A DNA stretch of 64,000 nt, taken from an uncultured Flavobacteriales bacterium. GTDB lineage: Bacteria > Bacteroidota > Bacteroidia > Flavobacteriales_D > Parvicellaceae. This document shows positions 36,713 through 46,255 of the stretch, piece after piece (position 1 is the first letter of the stretch; every line of letters begins with the position of its first letter). Under the pieces are notes generated by a model. That model searched no databases and had not been told where the DNA came from. It saw only the letters and a list, made by a program, of their open reading frames with translations. The stretch covers positions 1 to 64,000 of the forward strand of contig CALSMU010000004.1 of NCBI GenBank assembly GCA_943787535.1, written 5' to 3'. The position numbers and the translations under genes are program-made.

Positions 36713-38254
36713 ATGTTAATCAAAACATTTGGTAGTGCCGTTTATGGCGTAGAGGCCATTACAATTACAGTAGAAGTAAATATAGGAAATGGAATAAAGT
36801 TTTTCCTTGTAGGACTTCCCGATAACGCAGTAAAAGAAAGTCATCAGCGGATATCTGCAGCTTTAAAAAATAACGGATATAGAATTCCAGGAAAAGAAAT
36901 AACCATAAATATGGCCCCGGCAGACATCAAAAAAGAGGGTTCGGCATATGATATTACGATTGCAATAGGTATTCTCGCTGCTTCAGCCCAAATTAAAAAC
37001 CCTACAGAGGTAAGCAAATATGTAATTATGGGAGAATTGGCGCTAGATGGAGAATTACGTCCAATAAAAGGAGCTTTGCCAATAGCTGTAAAGGCTAAGA
37101 AGGAAGGATTTGTTGGAATCATTCTTCCGCAGCAAAATGCTAGAGAAGCAGCTTTTGTAGATGGACTTTATGTTTACGGTGCGGAGAATATAAATCAGGT
37201 TATTGCTTTTTTTAACGGCACAAGTAATTTACAAAGAGTAAAGGTGGATACCAAAAAAGAGTTTTCCAAGCGACCTAGTACTGGAACTATTGACTTTGTT
37301 GATGTGAAGGGGCAGGAGAACGTTAAGAGAGCGTTAGAAATTGCAGCCGCAGGAGGACATAATGTGATTATGATTGGCCCTCCTGGTTCTGGGAAATCCA
37401 TGCTGGCGAAAAGAATTTCTACCATTTTGCCACCGCTATCAATTGAGGAAGCTTTGGAAACGACCAAAATTCATTCGGTTGCTGGAACATTAAATAGTAA
37501 GGAAGGATTATTAACCAATCGACCTTTTCGATGCCCACATCATACTGTTTCAGATGTTGCTTTGGTTGGCGGGGGGACAAATCCCAAGCCCGGTGAAATT
37601 TCTTTGGCACATAATGGAATTTTATTTTTGGATGAATTGCCTGAATTTAAACGGTCTGCTTTGGAGGTTCTTCGACAGCCTTTAGAAGATAGGGAAGTAA
37701 CTATTTCAAGAGCCAGGATGAGCGTGAATTATCCAGCAGGATTTATGTTGATTGCAGCTATGAATCCCTCTCCAAGTGGAGAGTTTTATGATTCCAAAGG
37801 AAACCAAGGTGATCCGGAACATATAGTTAAGCGTTATTTGGCAAAGATTTCGGGACCTCTAATGGATAGAATAGACTTACATATAGAGGTTCAGCCGGTA
37901 CCGTACGAAAAATTATCCGACAAAAGGGAAGGAGAAACAAGCAGTATAATTAGAGAACGAGTTACCAAAGCACGAGCAATTCAAGAAAAAAGATTTGGAG
38001 AAGTAAATGGGATATACAGTAATGCCCAACTCACCCCTAAACTACAAAAAGAGCACTGTAAAATAGATCAAGAAGGGGATAAGCTAATGAAAAATGCCAT
38101 GGAAGTATTAGGGCTTTCAGCTCGTTCTTATGGAAGAATATTTAAGGTAGCGCGAACGATTGCAGATTTGGATAATGCCAAGAACATTAAGGTTAGCCAT
38201 ATTGCTGAAGCTATACAATACCGAAGTTTAGACCGAGATGGTTGGTTGGGATAG
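36713..38254 (+). CDS. comM: YifB/ComM family Mg-chelatase-like AAA+ ATPase
   Basis: A 513-residue protein starting at MLIKTFGSAVYGVEA, the family start (an in-frame upstream codon at 36680 is less likely). An N-terminal ChlI-like domain (about 1-170) is followed by the AAA+ core with Walker A GPPGSGKSMLAKR (about 220-232), Walker B LFLDELPEF (about 304) and sensor segment AAMNPSP. A C-terminal Mg-chelatase subunit domain ends the protein. ComM is a hexameric helicase promoting branch migration in natural transformation; competence itself is not shown here. Confidence 0.95.
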   Translation: MLIKTFGSAVYGVEAITITVEVNIGNGIKFFLVGLPDNAVKESHQRISAALKNNGYRIPGKEITINMAPADIKKEGSAYDITIAIGILAASAQIKNPTEVSKYVIMGELALDGELRPIKGALPIAVKAKKEGFVGIILPQQNAREAAFVDGLYVYGAENINQVIAFFNGTSNLQRVKVDTKKEFSKRPSTGTIDFVDVKGQENVKRALEIAAAGGHNVIMIGPPGSGKSMLAKRISTILPPLSIEEALETTKIHSVAGTLNSKEGLLTNRPFRCPHHTVSDVALVGGGTNPKPGEISLAHNGILFLDELPEFKRSALEVLRQPLEDREVTISRARMSVNYPAGFMLIAAMNPSPSGEFYDSKGNQGDPEHIVKRYLAKISGPLMDRIDLHIEVQPVPYEKLSDKREGETSSIIRERVTKARAIQEKRFGEVNGIYSNAQLTPKLQKEHCKIDQEGDKLMKNAMEVLGLSARSYGRIFKVARTIADLDNAKNIKVSHIAEAIQYRSLDRDGWLG

Positions 38255-38259
38255 TGTGG

Positions 38260-41200
38260 TTATTCCCTATGAAAGTCCATCTCAAATTCAGACCGTCTAT
38301 TTACCGCATGTTCTTCCTCAGAACACAATTCAGGTTTATAACAGTTGTTTACAAAGCTCGTAGCTCCTAGGGATTTTGTAGTGATTCTATTGTCTTTTAC
38401 TCCTTTGGACATAAGGTATTGTTTAACCGAACTAGACCTTTCTTTTGAGAGAGCAACATTATAGCTATTTCCTCCTCTACAATCTGCAAATGATTTGATT
38501 AATATTGTTGACTTAGGGTTTTCTTCTAAGGTTTTCAAAACTTTTTCTAAGTCCTGTTTTGACTCATCTGTTATTATAGATTCTGCATAATCGAAGTAAA
38601 TAGGCTTCACTTTGAATCCAGCATAATCCATTATTAAATCTATTTTGAGGTCTAAATTTGTTTTATTAGGGACGATTTTACCTGCGGGAATATCAATTGA
38701 TTTAGGAAAATAGTTGTCTTTTTCAAACTTTACCGTGTAGTCTGTGTCCGGGGTTAAATTAAAACTAAATCTTCCGTTTTCATCAGAGTAAACCACAATT
38801 TTCTTTTCAGTGTTTAAGTCAATTAATGTAATTTTCACCTCATCTAACGGTTTGTTGTTTTTGCTTTCAGTAACATATGCATAATTTAGATTCCCTTCAG
38901 GTTTTAGGGTAATATCCAGGCGATTAGAACTATCCCAATTGTCCCCGGTGAAAATATTTTCTAATCCAGAAAAGCCATCTGTTTCAGCTGTTATTTGATA
39001 ATTTGCATTTTTTTCTATTTCAAACCTGTAGTTTCCATTTTCATCCGTGGTAAGTTCTGTCACTAAGTTTCCGTTTTCGTCAAATATTTTGACACTTACT
39101 GTAGAAGCGGCTGTCCCATCTTCGTTCCTAATGGCTCCTTCTACAAATGTTACAGGAGCTTTCAATTTAATATCTGTTGAATCAGTGGTGTCGTAACTAT
39201 CATTTGTCTCAACAACTTCTTGCCCTCTTTGCACTCCATTGATACCAACAATTTTAAATTTCCTATTAGTATCTAGTACAAATTGGTAAAACCCTAAATT
39301 ATCTGTTTTAGACACAACAAGAACACTGTCTTTCTCATTTAGAAGCTCCATTCGAATATTTGAAGCAATAGTGCCAATTGGCTCTGTTACTGTTCCTTGC
39401 GCCGTGACAGCAGGTTTTAGAATAAGGTCAAATGCTTTTTTCCCATTCCAAGTTGAATCGGTTAAGATTGTGTCAACAGCTCCTAAGCCAACTGCACTAG
39501 CCATAAGCGTATATGTTTCATCTGGCTTTAAAAGAAATTTGTACTTTCCCTTTTCATTGGAATATGTTCTTTCAAGTTCAGTTCCATTTTCATCCATTAG
39601 CTTTACCAATATTTCTGATACAGAACTTCCATCTTCTAATCGAACAGTTCCTTGAACAATTTCAATTGCCTTTAAAGTAATGTCGGTGTCCTTATTATTA
39701 TCCCACTCTTCATTTGTAATAATCTTTTCAGAACCTCTATGCCCATCATTAGATGCAACTATTTCATATTCTTTGTTTTTATCTAATAAAAATTGATACC
39801 GGCCATTTTCATCTGTTAATGATGAAAAAATCACATTTCCGTTTTCGTCAAATAGCTCAACTTTAGTGTTCCTTGCAGCTGCCCCTTCTTCTGTTAAAAC
39901 TACTCCTTGCACTGTTTCATGCGGCGTTAATATTAAATTAAAGTCCTCTTCACTTATCCAGTTTTTGTCAGAGTAAATATTTTCTTGCGCAGAAAAGCCT
40001 TTTGTGGTAGCAATCAGCTCATATTTTTTATCTTCTTTAAGATCAAGGCGATAAAAGCCATTTTCGTCAGTATATATTTGACTTACTTCAATTCCATTTT
40101 CATATAATTTAACCAAAACATTTCCTGCAGGATTTCCATTAGTATCAGTAACCAATCCTTTTACATATGTTTTGCTTGGTTCTGGCCTAAACTGAAACAA
40201 ATCATCATCACCATGTCCAGGGTATCTATTTGAGGAAACAAAACCATATTTTTCATCATTTGGATTTAATAAAATTCCAAAATCATCAGCAGGCGAATTT
40301 TGAGGCGAGGCTAAAATTATAGGATCGCCTATTCCTTTAGGCGATATATTCGCCTTAAATATATCTAAGCATCCAAAACCTGCCTTGCCATTTGTGGAGT
40401 AGTATAAGACAGTATCATTTACCACAGGAAAAACTTCATCTCCTGGAGTATTTATATACCCACCCAAATTAATTGGTTCTTGCCACTTTCCGTCTTCTCC
40501 CAAAACACTGGAATACAAGTCACTTCCGCCAAACCCATCTTCTAAATTTGATGAAAAATAGAGTGTTTTCCCATCATTTGAAAGCGCTGGATGACCTGCT
40601 CCGACATCATCAGATAATTTTTTTATAGACACCTTTTTTATATCAACCAACTTCGTGGTTGCCGTATCAAAACTTGCTTTATATATTCTAGGGTGACTTT
40701 TCGCTCCGGTCGACCAATTGGTAATGATGTCAACTTTGGTGAAGTAAATTTCTCCTGTAAGTTCATTTATATCGAAAGCACCTATATGGAATTTTTCACT
40801 TTTCGCAACTAATGTGGGTTTCCCAAAAACACCGTCCTTAAAGGAAGCATAGTACATAACGCTTAATGGCCTTTCTGCAGTTCCGTATGCTAAACTATCC
40901 AATTGGTTGTATTCCGTGGAATAATCTACATTTAGTCTTTTTTTACCATCTTGTTTAATTTCTTTAATATAAAGGATTCCTTCTTTGTACCATTTTGGTG
41001 AAAACTCTGCAATTGAGGAATTAATAGAACTTTCATTCATTATCTCTAAACCTGATTTTTTTTCATGAATTGATGGGATTTTAGCAATGGACTCCACCAT
41101 TAGGTTGTTATAAGGATTTAATGAGTCAAAGGATTTTGAGATAGTGAAATAATCTTCCGCTTTATCGTATTTTTTATTGTTTTTTAAACAGACCCCGTAG

Positions 41201-41472
41201 TAATAGAAGTTAATTGCATCCGTGTTTTCTATTTTAACTACTTTTTTATACAGCTCTTCTGCTTTTTTATAATTGTGAATTTGAAGTTGGCAAAAAGCAT
41301 ATTTTGTTAATCGTTCATCATCCAATTTCGCTTCTTTTTCATAGAACTTAATTGCTTGATGAAACTCAAAATTATCAAATAGGTCGTCCGCTACTGCAAT
41401 TTGAGCATTTGCATTTACGCATAGAAATAATACGCCAAATATCAGGAATATATTTTTTACCCTCACTATCAT
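38260..41472 (-). CDS. PorE-like OmpA-family protein with TPR, PD40 and six regulatory-like repeats
   Basis: A 1,070-residue exported protein (signal peptide 1-23). Order: TPR-like helices (about 25-125), PD40/WD40-like beta-propeller (about 190-430, with GHPALSNDGKTLYFSSN), six tandem carboxypeptidase-regulatory-like domains (about 433-945) and a C-terminal OmpA domain (about 950-1070) with the peptidoglycan-binding pattern IYFDYAES...SFADCRGGxxYNxxLSxxRS. The same architecture, but usually with a single regulatory-like domain, is seen in PorE-type proteins that anchor T9SS components to peptidoglycan. It is the last gene of an adhesin-PorP-PorE set, 7 nt after porP. Confidence 0.9.
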   Translation of the reverse strand: MIVRVKNIFLIFGVLFLCVNANAQIAVADDLFDNFEFHQAIKFYEKEAKLDDERLTKYAFCQLQIHNYKKAEELYKKVVKIENTDAINFYYYGVCLKNNKKYDKAEDYFTISKSFDSLNPYNNLMVESIAKIPSIHEKKSGLEIMNESSINSSIAEFSPKWYKEGILYIKEIKQDGKKRLNVDYSTEYNQLDSLAYGTAERPLSVMYYASFKDGVFGKPTLVAKSEKFHIGAFDINELTGEIYFTKVDIITNWSTGAKSHPRIYKASFDTATTKLVDIKKVSIKKLSDDVGAGHPALSNDGKTLYFSSNLEDGFGGSDLYSSVLGEDGKWQEPINLGGYINTPGDEVFPVVNDTVLYYSTNGKAGFGCLDIFKANISPKGIGDPIILASPQNSPADDFGILLNPNDEKYGFVSSNRYPGHGDDDLFQFRPEPSKTYVKGLVTDTNGNPAGNVLVKLYENGIEVSQIYTDENGFYRLDLKEDKKYELIATTKGFSAQENIYSDKNWISEEDFNLILTPHETVQGVVLTEEGAAARNTKVELFDENGNVIFSSLTDENGRYQFLLDKNKEYEIVASNDGHRGSEKIITNEEWDNNKDTDITLKAIEIVQGTVRLEDGSSVSEILVKLMDENGTELERTYSNEKGKYKFLLKPDETYTLMASAVGLGAVDTILTDSTWNGKKAFDLILKPAVTAQGTVTEPIGTIASNIRMELLNEKDSVLVVSKTDNLGFYQFVLDTNRKFKIVGINGVQRGQEVVETNDSYDTTDSTDIKLKAPVTFVEGAIRNEDGTAASTVSVKIFDENGNLVTELTTDENGNYRFEIEKNANYQITAETDGFSGLENIFTGDNWDSSNRLDITLKPEGNLNYAYVTESKNNKPLDEVKITLIDLNTEKKIVVYSDENGRFSFNLTPDTDYTVKFEKDNYFPKSIDIPAGKIVPNKTNLDLKIDLIMDYAGFKVKPIYFDYAESIITDESKQDLEKVLKTLEENPKSTILIKSFADCRGGNSYNVALSKERSSSVKQYLMSKGVKDNRITTKSLGATSFVNNCYKPELCSEEEHAVNRRSEFEMDFHRE
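38630..40172 (-). repeat. Six tandem carboxypeptidase-regulatory-like repeats in the PorE-like gene
   Basis: Each unit of about 85 residues follows the pattern G.V....G....N..V.L.DENG......TDENG.Y.F.L.....Y.I.A...G......I.TD..W....D..L.L. Five units cover about residues 433-862, the sixth (862-945) is more diverged. The protein repeat is plain but the DNA copies have drifted, so the expansion is not recent. Confidence 0.85.
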
Positions 41473-41479
41473 AATAGTC

Positions 41480-42418
41480 CTACTCTGGGAAAGATGAATA
41501 AATTCTATTTCTTTTGTGCCAAGGTGTTTTTGCTTTTGAATTGCTCTTAAGTTTCACCCTTAAAAAAACCTCATGGGAACCTGTATTGTATGTTGCCAAA
41601 TCAGACATTGTTACGTCGAAAGAATATCCAAATGAAATTTTTCCGAACTCTGTTCCTGCCATAATTGCAATAGCATCTTCTAGCCTGTATGACACACCTA
41701 GCCAGTATGCATCTTTGTAAATAAATCTAGCGTTTCCATCTAATTGGAATGGTGCGTTTAACATATAGCGAAACATGACGGAAGGATCAATGGCAAAGTT
41801 ATCGCTTATTGCAATTGTGTAGCCCCCATGAAAATAAAATGTTCTATCCAATGTGCTTGAAACAGTAGTAGTTATGTCGAATAAATCAGTTTTACTTTCC
41901 AAGAGGTTAAAAGCCGATAAGCCTGCGTAAAACCTTTCTCCGTACCAATATAGACCAAAGTTGAAATCAGGAACCATTTGATTATTGGTGCTATTTTGAA
42001 TTGCAAGATCATTAGGAATTTCTGTTACCAATTTCTCCTTGTCTAATATAAATTGAGTTAAAGCAGCTGAGGCACCAAAAGATAATCTTGATTTCTTACC
42101 AACTTGTATTTGATGTCCAAAAGTAGCACTAAATCCGGTTCTTCGAGTAGGACCGGCAACATCATTAAATACATGCGCTCCTATTCCGGATTTCTCTCCA
42201 AAAAACGTATGAGCCATCATACTCTGGGTAACAGGAGCATCATTTATTCCCATCCATTGTCTTCTAAAAGAAAAGGTTATAGGACTATAGTTTTTTGTTC
42301 CAGCAACAGCGGGGTTAATTGCAAAATAGTTAAACATGTATTGGCTATTCAAACTAACTTGTTGAGCTTGAGATTCTCCTAATGTAAAAATTGCTATTAG
42401 TAGTAGTATCTTTTTCAT
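41480..42418 (-). CDS. PorP/SprF family type IX secretion membrane protein
   Basis: A 312-residue outer-membrane barrel with signal peptide (1-18). The N-terminus QVSLNSQYMFNYFAINPAVAGTKNY is the PorP/SprF signature, followed by FSFRRQWMGINDAP and a row of amphipathic strands. PorP/SprF proteins pair with a type-B sorting-domain adhesin encoded directly upstream, as here (11 nt), and are thought to hold that cargo at the cell surface after secretion. Confidence 0.95.
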   Translation of the reverse strand: MKKILLLIAIFTLGESQAQQVSLNSQYMFNYFAINPAVAGTKNYSPITFSFRRQWMGINDAPVTQSMMAHTFFGEKSGIGAHVFNDVAGPTRRTGFSATFGHQIQVGKKSRLSFGASAALTQFILDKEKLVTEIPNDLAIQNSTNNQMVPDFNFGLYWYGERFYAGLSAFNLLESKTDLFDITTTVSSTLDRTFYFHGGYTIAISDNFAIDPSVMFRYMLNAPFQLDGNARFIYKDAYWLGVSYRLEDAIAIMAGTEFGKISFGYSFDVTMSDLATYNTGSHEVFLRVKLKSNSKAKTPWHKRNRIYSSFPE

Positions 42419-42429
42419 ATCTAATCAGT

Positions 42430-45400
42430 TTATTTTACAATGGTAACAGGACCATTCTGGGTTAAAGTTCCGTTATCAATATCTAATATATAGTAGTAGG
42501 TTCCAGCCGGTAAAACCTGTCCGTTATAGGTTCCATCCCATGATAACATGGTCCCAGAAGATTCCCAAACCAGATTCCCCCATTTTGAATATACTTGGAT
42601 GGAACCATTTGAGTAACTTGAAAAATCTAGGTTCCACATATCGTTGGTGCCGTCATTATTTGGCGTGAAGCTATTGGGCATTTCAATACAAGCAACATTT
42701 TCGTCTACGACAATGTCCGGTATTATAGAAACGCAATTGCTTCCATCAACAACAATAACCGAGTAAGTTCCTGTGTCCGCGTATTGAAGAGGATTTCCAA
42801 TATAGCCATTAGACCATTCATAAATGTAAAAACCACTTCCTCCATATGTTGATCCAACTAGAGTAATTCCCCCTTCTGCGCATATTTCTGGCACTATCGA
42901 TACGGAGGCCGTAATGTCATTGGAATCAATAACAATTTCTCCAGTAGCGATTGCAATACACCCATTAGCTTCGGTAAAAGTATATGTAACTGAATGTGTT
43001 CCTATACCAGCTAGAATTGGATCAAATATACCATTCGTAATTCCGGCTCCAGAATAAACTCCCCCTTCCGGAACTCCATTGGTTAATTCAAAAGGATAGC
43101 CCATTCCACACAAAGTATCAAATGGAGGCATATAAGCATATGCATCTAAAACGTTGATTGAGATACTAACACAACCAGTATTACCACAAGCTCCTCCTTC
43201 CGCTCTGACAAAATAGGCTGTATTTGTTGACGGATAAACGGTGATTGTTGCTCCTGTCCCAATAGGTGTTCCTCCACAGGAATTTTCATACCAAGTCCAG
43301 TCTGAGCCAGCAACTATGGCTCCTCCATAGACTTCTAAAATTGCACTATCGCCAGTACAAAAGTAATTGTTGTCTGATGTTATTCCATCTGCCATTATTG
43401 CAGCGGATAAAACATCTACGGTAACAGAAACACAATTCGTTTGTCCGCATGTCCCTACTGCTCTTACATAGTAGGTTGTTGTAACTGTAGGCATTACATC
43501 TAGGTTCGTTCCAACTCCAACAGGAACTGCTCCGCATGCTCCAGTATACCAAACCCAAGTGTAGCCAGGGTCTAGAACAGGTCCTGTAACAGAAAGTTGG
43601 GTGGTGTCTCCTGGGCAAATATTATTTACAGATAGAGAAGCAGATGTTGGGTCCGCTGCCCCAACACCAACCGTTATGGTTTGAGAAAGACAAATAGTAT
43701 TTCCGCAAACTCCTTCAGCTCTTGCAAAATAAGTTGTTGTCACCCCAGGTGTTACTCCAATTGTATTTCCACTTCCTATGTAACTTCCTCCACAAGAACC
43801 TTGGTACCATTCCCAATTCGCAGCAGTACCAAGAGAACCTCCGTCAATTGTTAAAACGGCAGATTGTCCCAGGCAAATGTTGGCTGATGATGGAGTAATT
43901 GAGGTAGGATCTGTTGAGAATTGATCAACTGTAATGGTTACACTTAAGCAAGTTGAGGTGTCACATTCTCCCTCAGAACGGACATAATAGGTTGTGGTGG
44001 TAGTTGGTGAAACGTTAATTGTTGATCCTGTATTAATCGGAAGTCCCGATCCACAGCCTCCTTCATACCATTGCCAAGCTACGCCGGTTCCTAAAGGCCC
44101 ACCTTGTACAGTTAGATCTGTGTTGCCTCCACTACAAAATAGAGAGGAGGTAGCATCAACACTGGTTGGGTTTTCAGATAATTCGTTGACAGTAATTGTA
44201 ACAGAAACCGCATTCGTAGTATCACATCCTTCAGCTCGTACGTAATAAGTTGTATTCAGGGATGGAGAAACACTATTATAGATTGGACTAGCATTCGTGT
44301 AAATTGGAGCTGGCATACCAATTGAGGGGTCTGTATCATACCAAGCCCATACTGCTCCAGAACCAAGACTTCCACCATTAACGGTTAAATCAACAGGCGT
44401 CCCAATACATGTCGAAGTGGAAGTAGAAGTTACATTAGTAGGGTCAACACTTGGGGTATTGACTGTTACCAACAACGATGCAGCAGCTGTACTTCCACAT
44501 GCTCCTTCTGCTCTTGCATAAAAGGTGGTTGTGGAACTAATCGCGTAATTAGAAAGCGGAGAGTTGGTGCCGATTGAAACTCCAGTTCCATTTGGATCAC
44601 CATCATACCACTCCCATACATCGCCAGCGGTTAATGAGCCACCAACAACAGTTAAATCTATTACTCCTGCACCACATAAAACAGTTTCTGTGGAATTAAT
44701 GGAGCTAGGTGCAGTTGAAGCCGGGGTTACTGTAACGGTTAGCGAGTTTGAAATTACATCGCTACAATTTGTAGATTTTATTATTCTTCGATAACATGTG
44801 GTTTGTGTAATTCCGATAGGTGCGTCAAAAGTTGCACTAACAGCGCCACCTATATCTGTCCAAGTGCCACTGCATCCTACGTCTTCCTGCCATTGGTAAG
44901 TGAAGTGAGCTGGGAAATTTGCAGGTTCACCATCACCCGCACTTGTAAACGCCGCAGGGTCTCCATTTTCACAAACTACTTGATCACCCGAAATTGAGCC
45001 AGCATCAATGCCTCCATTTGGTTCCCAATAGACCGAGATGCGTGCCTTATAATTAGCAGGTGATCCATTAACATTGTCTCCAGTTATATCCAATTCATAT
45101 TGATTCCATGTACAAGGAGCATCATTTATGAAATTTATATCTCCAGTATTTCCAGTGCTACCGTTTCCTCCACCCGCAGGAGCATGCCCATCATCGGAGT
45201 TAAACAAACCGCAAGTGGTATAAACACATTCATCATTGTCACATCCCAATAAAGCACTTCCATCTTCTTCCCAGCATTCCATTGCTGTTGTAAAAAGAGT
45301 TGCATTACAATTATTTCTTACAAACCAACTGAATGGTATCATAGGGCCAGTGCTTGGGGCTCCTGTCCACCATGTGTTATATGCTTTAGTTGTTGCAATA

Positions 45401-45594
45401 CAACCGGTTTGCTGAAGTCCACCACCATCATTATCAGTCAATTCAATTTTCCAAGTTGGGTCCTCATTCCCAGCACCGTCTGAATCATCTGATGCGGAGT
45501 ACAATTCATCGATTTGAACTTGATAATCAATTTGAGTATAACCAAAAAAAGAAATTAAAGTTAAAAACGGGACCAATAAAAACACTTTTTTCAT
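42430..45594 (-). CDS. Large repetitive adhesin with type-B (gliding-associated) C-terminal sorting domain
   Basis: A 1,054-residue secreted protein with signal peptide (1-20). An N-terminal domain (about 20-190) is followed by a divergent Ig-like unit (about 195-290), six tandem Ig-like units of about 87 residues (about 290-815), a Gly-rich unit and a SprB-type unit, and finally the gliding motility-associated C-terminal domain (about 965-1054: PNSFTPNNDGTNDMWNL...VYSKWGNLVWES...WDGTYNGQVLPAGTYYYIL), which directs export through the type IX system. The downstream genes are porP and a PorE-like gene, the usual partners. A role in surface adhesion or gliding is inferred from the family. Confidence 0.92.
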   Translation of the reverse strand: MKKVFLLVPFLTLISFFGYTQIDYQVQIDELYSASDDSDGAGNEDPTWKIELTDNDGGGLQQTGCIATTKAYNTWWTGAPSTGPMIPFSWFVRNNCNATLFTTAMECWEEDGSALLGCDNDECVYTTCGLFNSDDGHAPAGGGNGSTGNTGDINFINDAPCTWNQYELDITGDNVNGSPANYKARISVYWEPNGGIDAGSISGDQVVCENGDPAAFTSAGDGEPANFPAHFTYQWQEDVGCSGTWTDIGGAVSATFDAPIGITQTTCYRRIIKSTNCSDVISNSLTVTVTPASTAPSSINSTETVLCGAGVIDLTVVGGSLTAGDVWEWYDGDPNGTGVSIGTNSPLSNYAISSTTTFYARAEGACGSTAAASLLVTVNTPSVDPTNVTSTSTSTCIGTPVDLTVNGGSLGSGAVWAWYDTDPSIGMPAPIYTNASPIYNSVSPSLNTTYYVRAEGCDTTNAVSVTITVNELSENPTSVDATSSLFCSGGNTDLTVQGGPLGTGVAWQWYEGGCGSGLPINTGSTINVSPTTTTTYYVRSEGECDTSTCLSVTITVDQFSTDPTSITPSSANICLGQSAVLTIDGGSLGTAANWEWYQGSCGGSYIGSGNTIGVTPGVTTTYFARAEGVCGNTICLSQTITVGVGAADPTSASLSVNNICPGDTTQLSVTGPVLDPGYTWVWYTGACGAVPVGVGTNLDVMPTVTTTYYVRAVGTCGQTNCVSVTVDVLSAAIMADGITSDNNYFCTGDSAILEVYGGAIVAGSDWTWYENSCGGTPIGTGATITVYPSTNTAYFVRAEGGACGNTGCVSISINVLDAYAYMPPFDTLCGMGYPFELTNGVPEGGVYSGAGITNGIFDPILAGIGTHSVTYTFTEANGCIAIATGEIVIDSNDITASVSIVPEICAEGGITLVGSTYGGSGFYIYEWSNGYIGNPLQYADTGTYSVIVVDGSNCVSIIPDIVVDENVACIEMPNSFTPNNDGTNDMWNLDFSSYSNGSIQVYSKWGNLVWESSGTMLSWDGTYNGQVLPAGTYYYILDIDNGTLTQNGPVTIVK
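43150..44720 (-). repeat. Six tandem Ig-like repeats in the adhesin
   Basis: Units of about 262 bp (87 residues) with the shared core C.G....L.V.GG.LG.G..W.WY...CG.......T.YYVRAEG.C......V.ITV. Most units have two or three cysteines, suggesting disulfides. DNA identity is not complete, so the copies are older than a fresh expansion. Confidence 0.85.
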
Positions 45595-45862
45595 AGAGAA
45601 TATTTTTTCTTAATACGCATTATAACCCATTATAGGTAGTAAAAGTTTCAAATATCGTATGAATATAGATAATATATCCAGAAAAACATAATAACAGAAA
45701 GTGTCAAATGGGTTTTAGCAAGTGAAAATTACCTACTTAATTAGAGAAGTTTATTGTTCTGAAGCAACTACCTAGAAAAGATAAATATATTGGCAAATAA
45801 TTTGTAATTTATATTGGTTAGCTGATTTTTACTGTTTCCAAAAAGTTAAAAATTTGCACAAA
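45595..45862. other. Gene-free upstream region of the adhesin
   Basis: About 270 bases before the next hairpin, very AT-rich. No open frame, tRNA-like fold or clear CAAAnnTA (minus-strand -7) element is visible. It must contain the adhesin promoter, but I cannot place it. Its length is unusual in this compact window. Confidence 0.6.
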
Positions 45863-45886
45863 AAAAATGGGAGAACACCCATTTTT
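45863..45886 (-). terminator. Intrinsic terminator after the 69-residue basic protein gene
   Basis: AAAAATGGG (45863-45871) and CCCATTTTT (45878-45886) form a perfect 9-bp stem with a 6-nt loop; on the minus strand it ends in a T tract. It is 42 nt downstream of the stop codon of the gene at 45929-46138. Confidence 0.85.
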
Positions 45887-45928
45887 ATTATTTAATATAT
45901 AATTATTCCAATTACAATTCACAAAAAA

Positions 45929-46138
45929 CTATTTCTTTTTGTTAACCCATTTACCATTTTTAGATTCGCCTAAAATAATAACGCGTTTGGTTTTTTCGTA
46001 TTCTTTTGCAGCCGCCATCATCTCTTCGTAGGTGTCTCTACGAATTTTGATTCCTGAATTAGCCCCTTTGTTGGCAATGTCAACGTAGAACCCATCTTTT
46101 AGTTTCTTTGGTGCTGTTGATGGTCTTCCTTTTCCCAT
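45929..46138 (-). CDS. Small basic conserved hypothetical protein
   Basis: A 69-residue, strongly basic protein (many K/R) without signal or membrane segment. The N-terminus MGKGRPSTAPKKL resembles an AT-hook-like or nucleic-acid-binding tail, followed by an expected beta-strand (DGFYVDIAN) and helix (RDTYEEMMAAAKEYEKTK). I cannot name a family with certainty. It has its own complete promoter (TTTG-N22-TAGGTTTG) and terminator, so it is a well-supported monocistronic gene. Nucleic-acid binding is only an inference from the basic character. Confidence 0.7.
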   Translation of the reverse strand: MGKGRPSTAPKKLKDGFYVDIANKGANSGIKIRRDTYEEMMAAAKEYEKTKRVIILGESKNGKWVNKKK

Positions 46139-46176
46139 GAGTATGTGTAGTGCAATAAATGCTGTTAATAATAAAT

Positions 46177-46210
46177 CAAACCTACTAAAAAATAGTATGC
46201 ATTTGACAAA
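46177..46210 (-). promoter_or_regulatory. Promoter of the 69-residue basic protein gene
   Basis: On the minus strand, TTTG (plus 46207-46210) and TAGGTTTG (plus 46177-46184) are separated by 22 nt, fitting the Bacteroidota -33/-7 pattern. The leader to the ATG at 46138 would be about 35 nt. Confidence 0.65.
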
Positions 46211-46255
46211 ATAGCTTTAAATAATAGAATTAACGCCAATTCAAGTTTAATATTG

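Noticed and set aside
43150-44720. Adhesin repeat block as an assembly artefact or a mobile repeat
   Set aside because: The copies have drifted at DNA level and keep the protein pattern, so they are old, selected domains.
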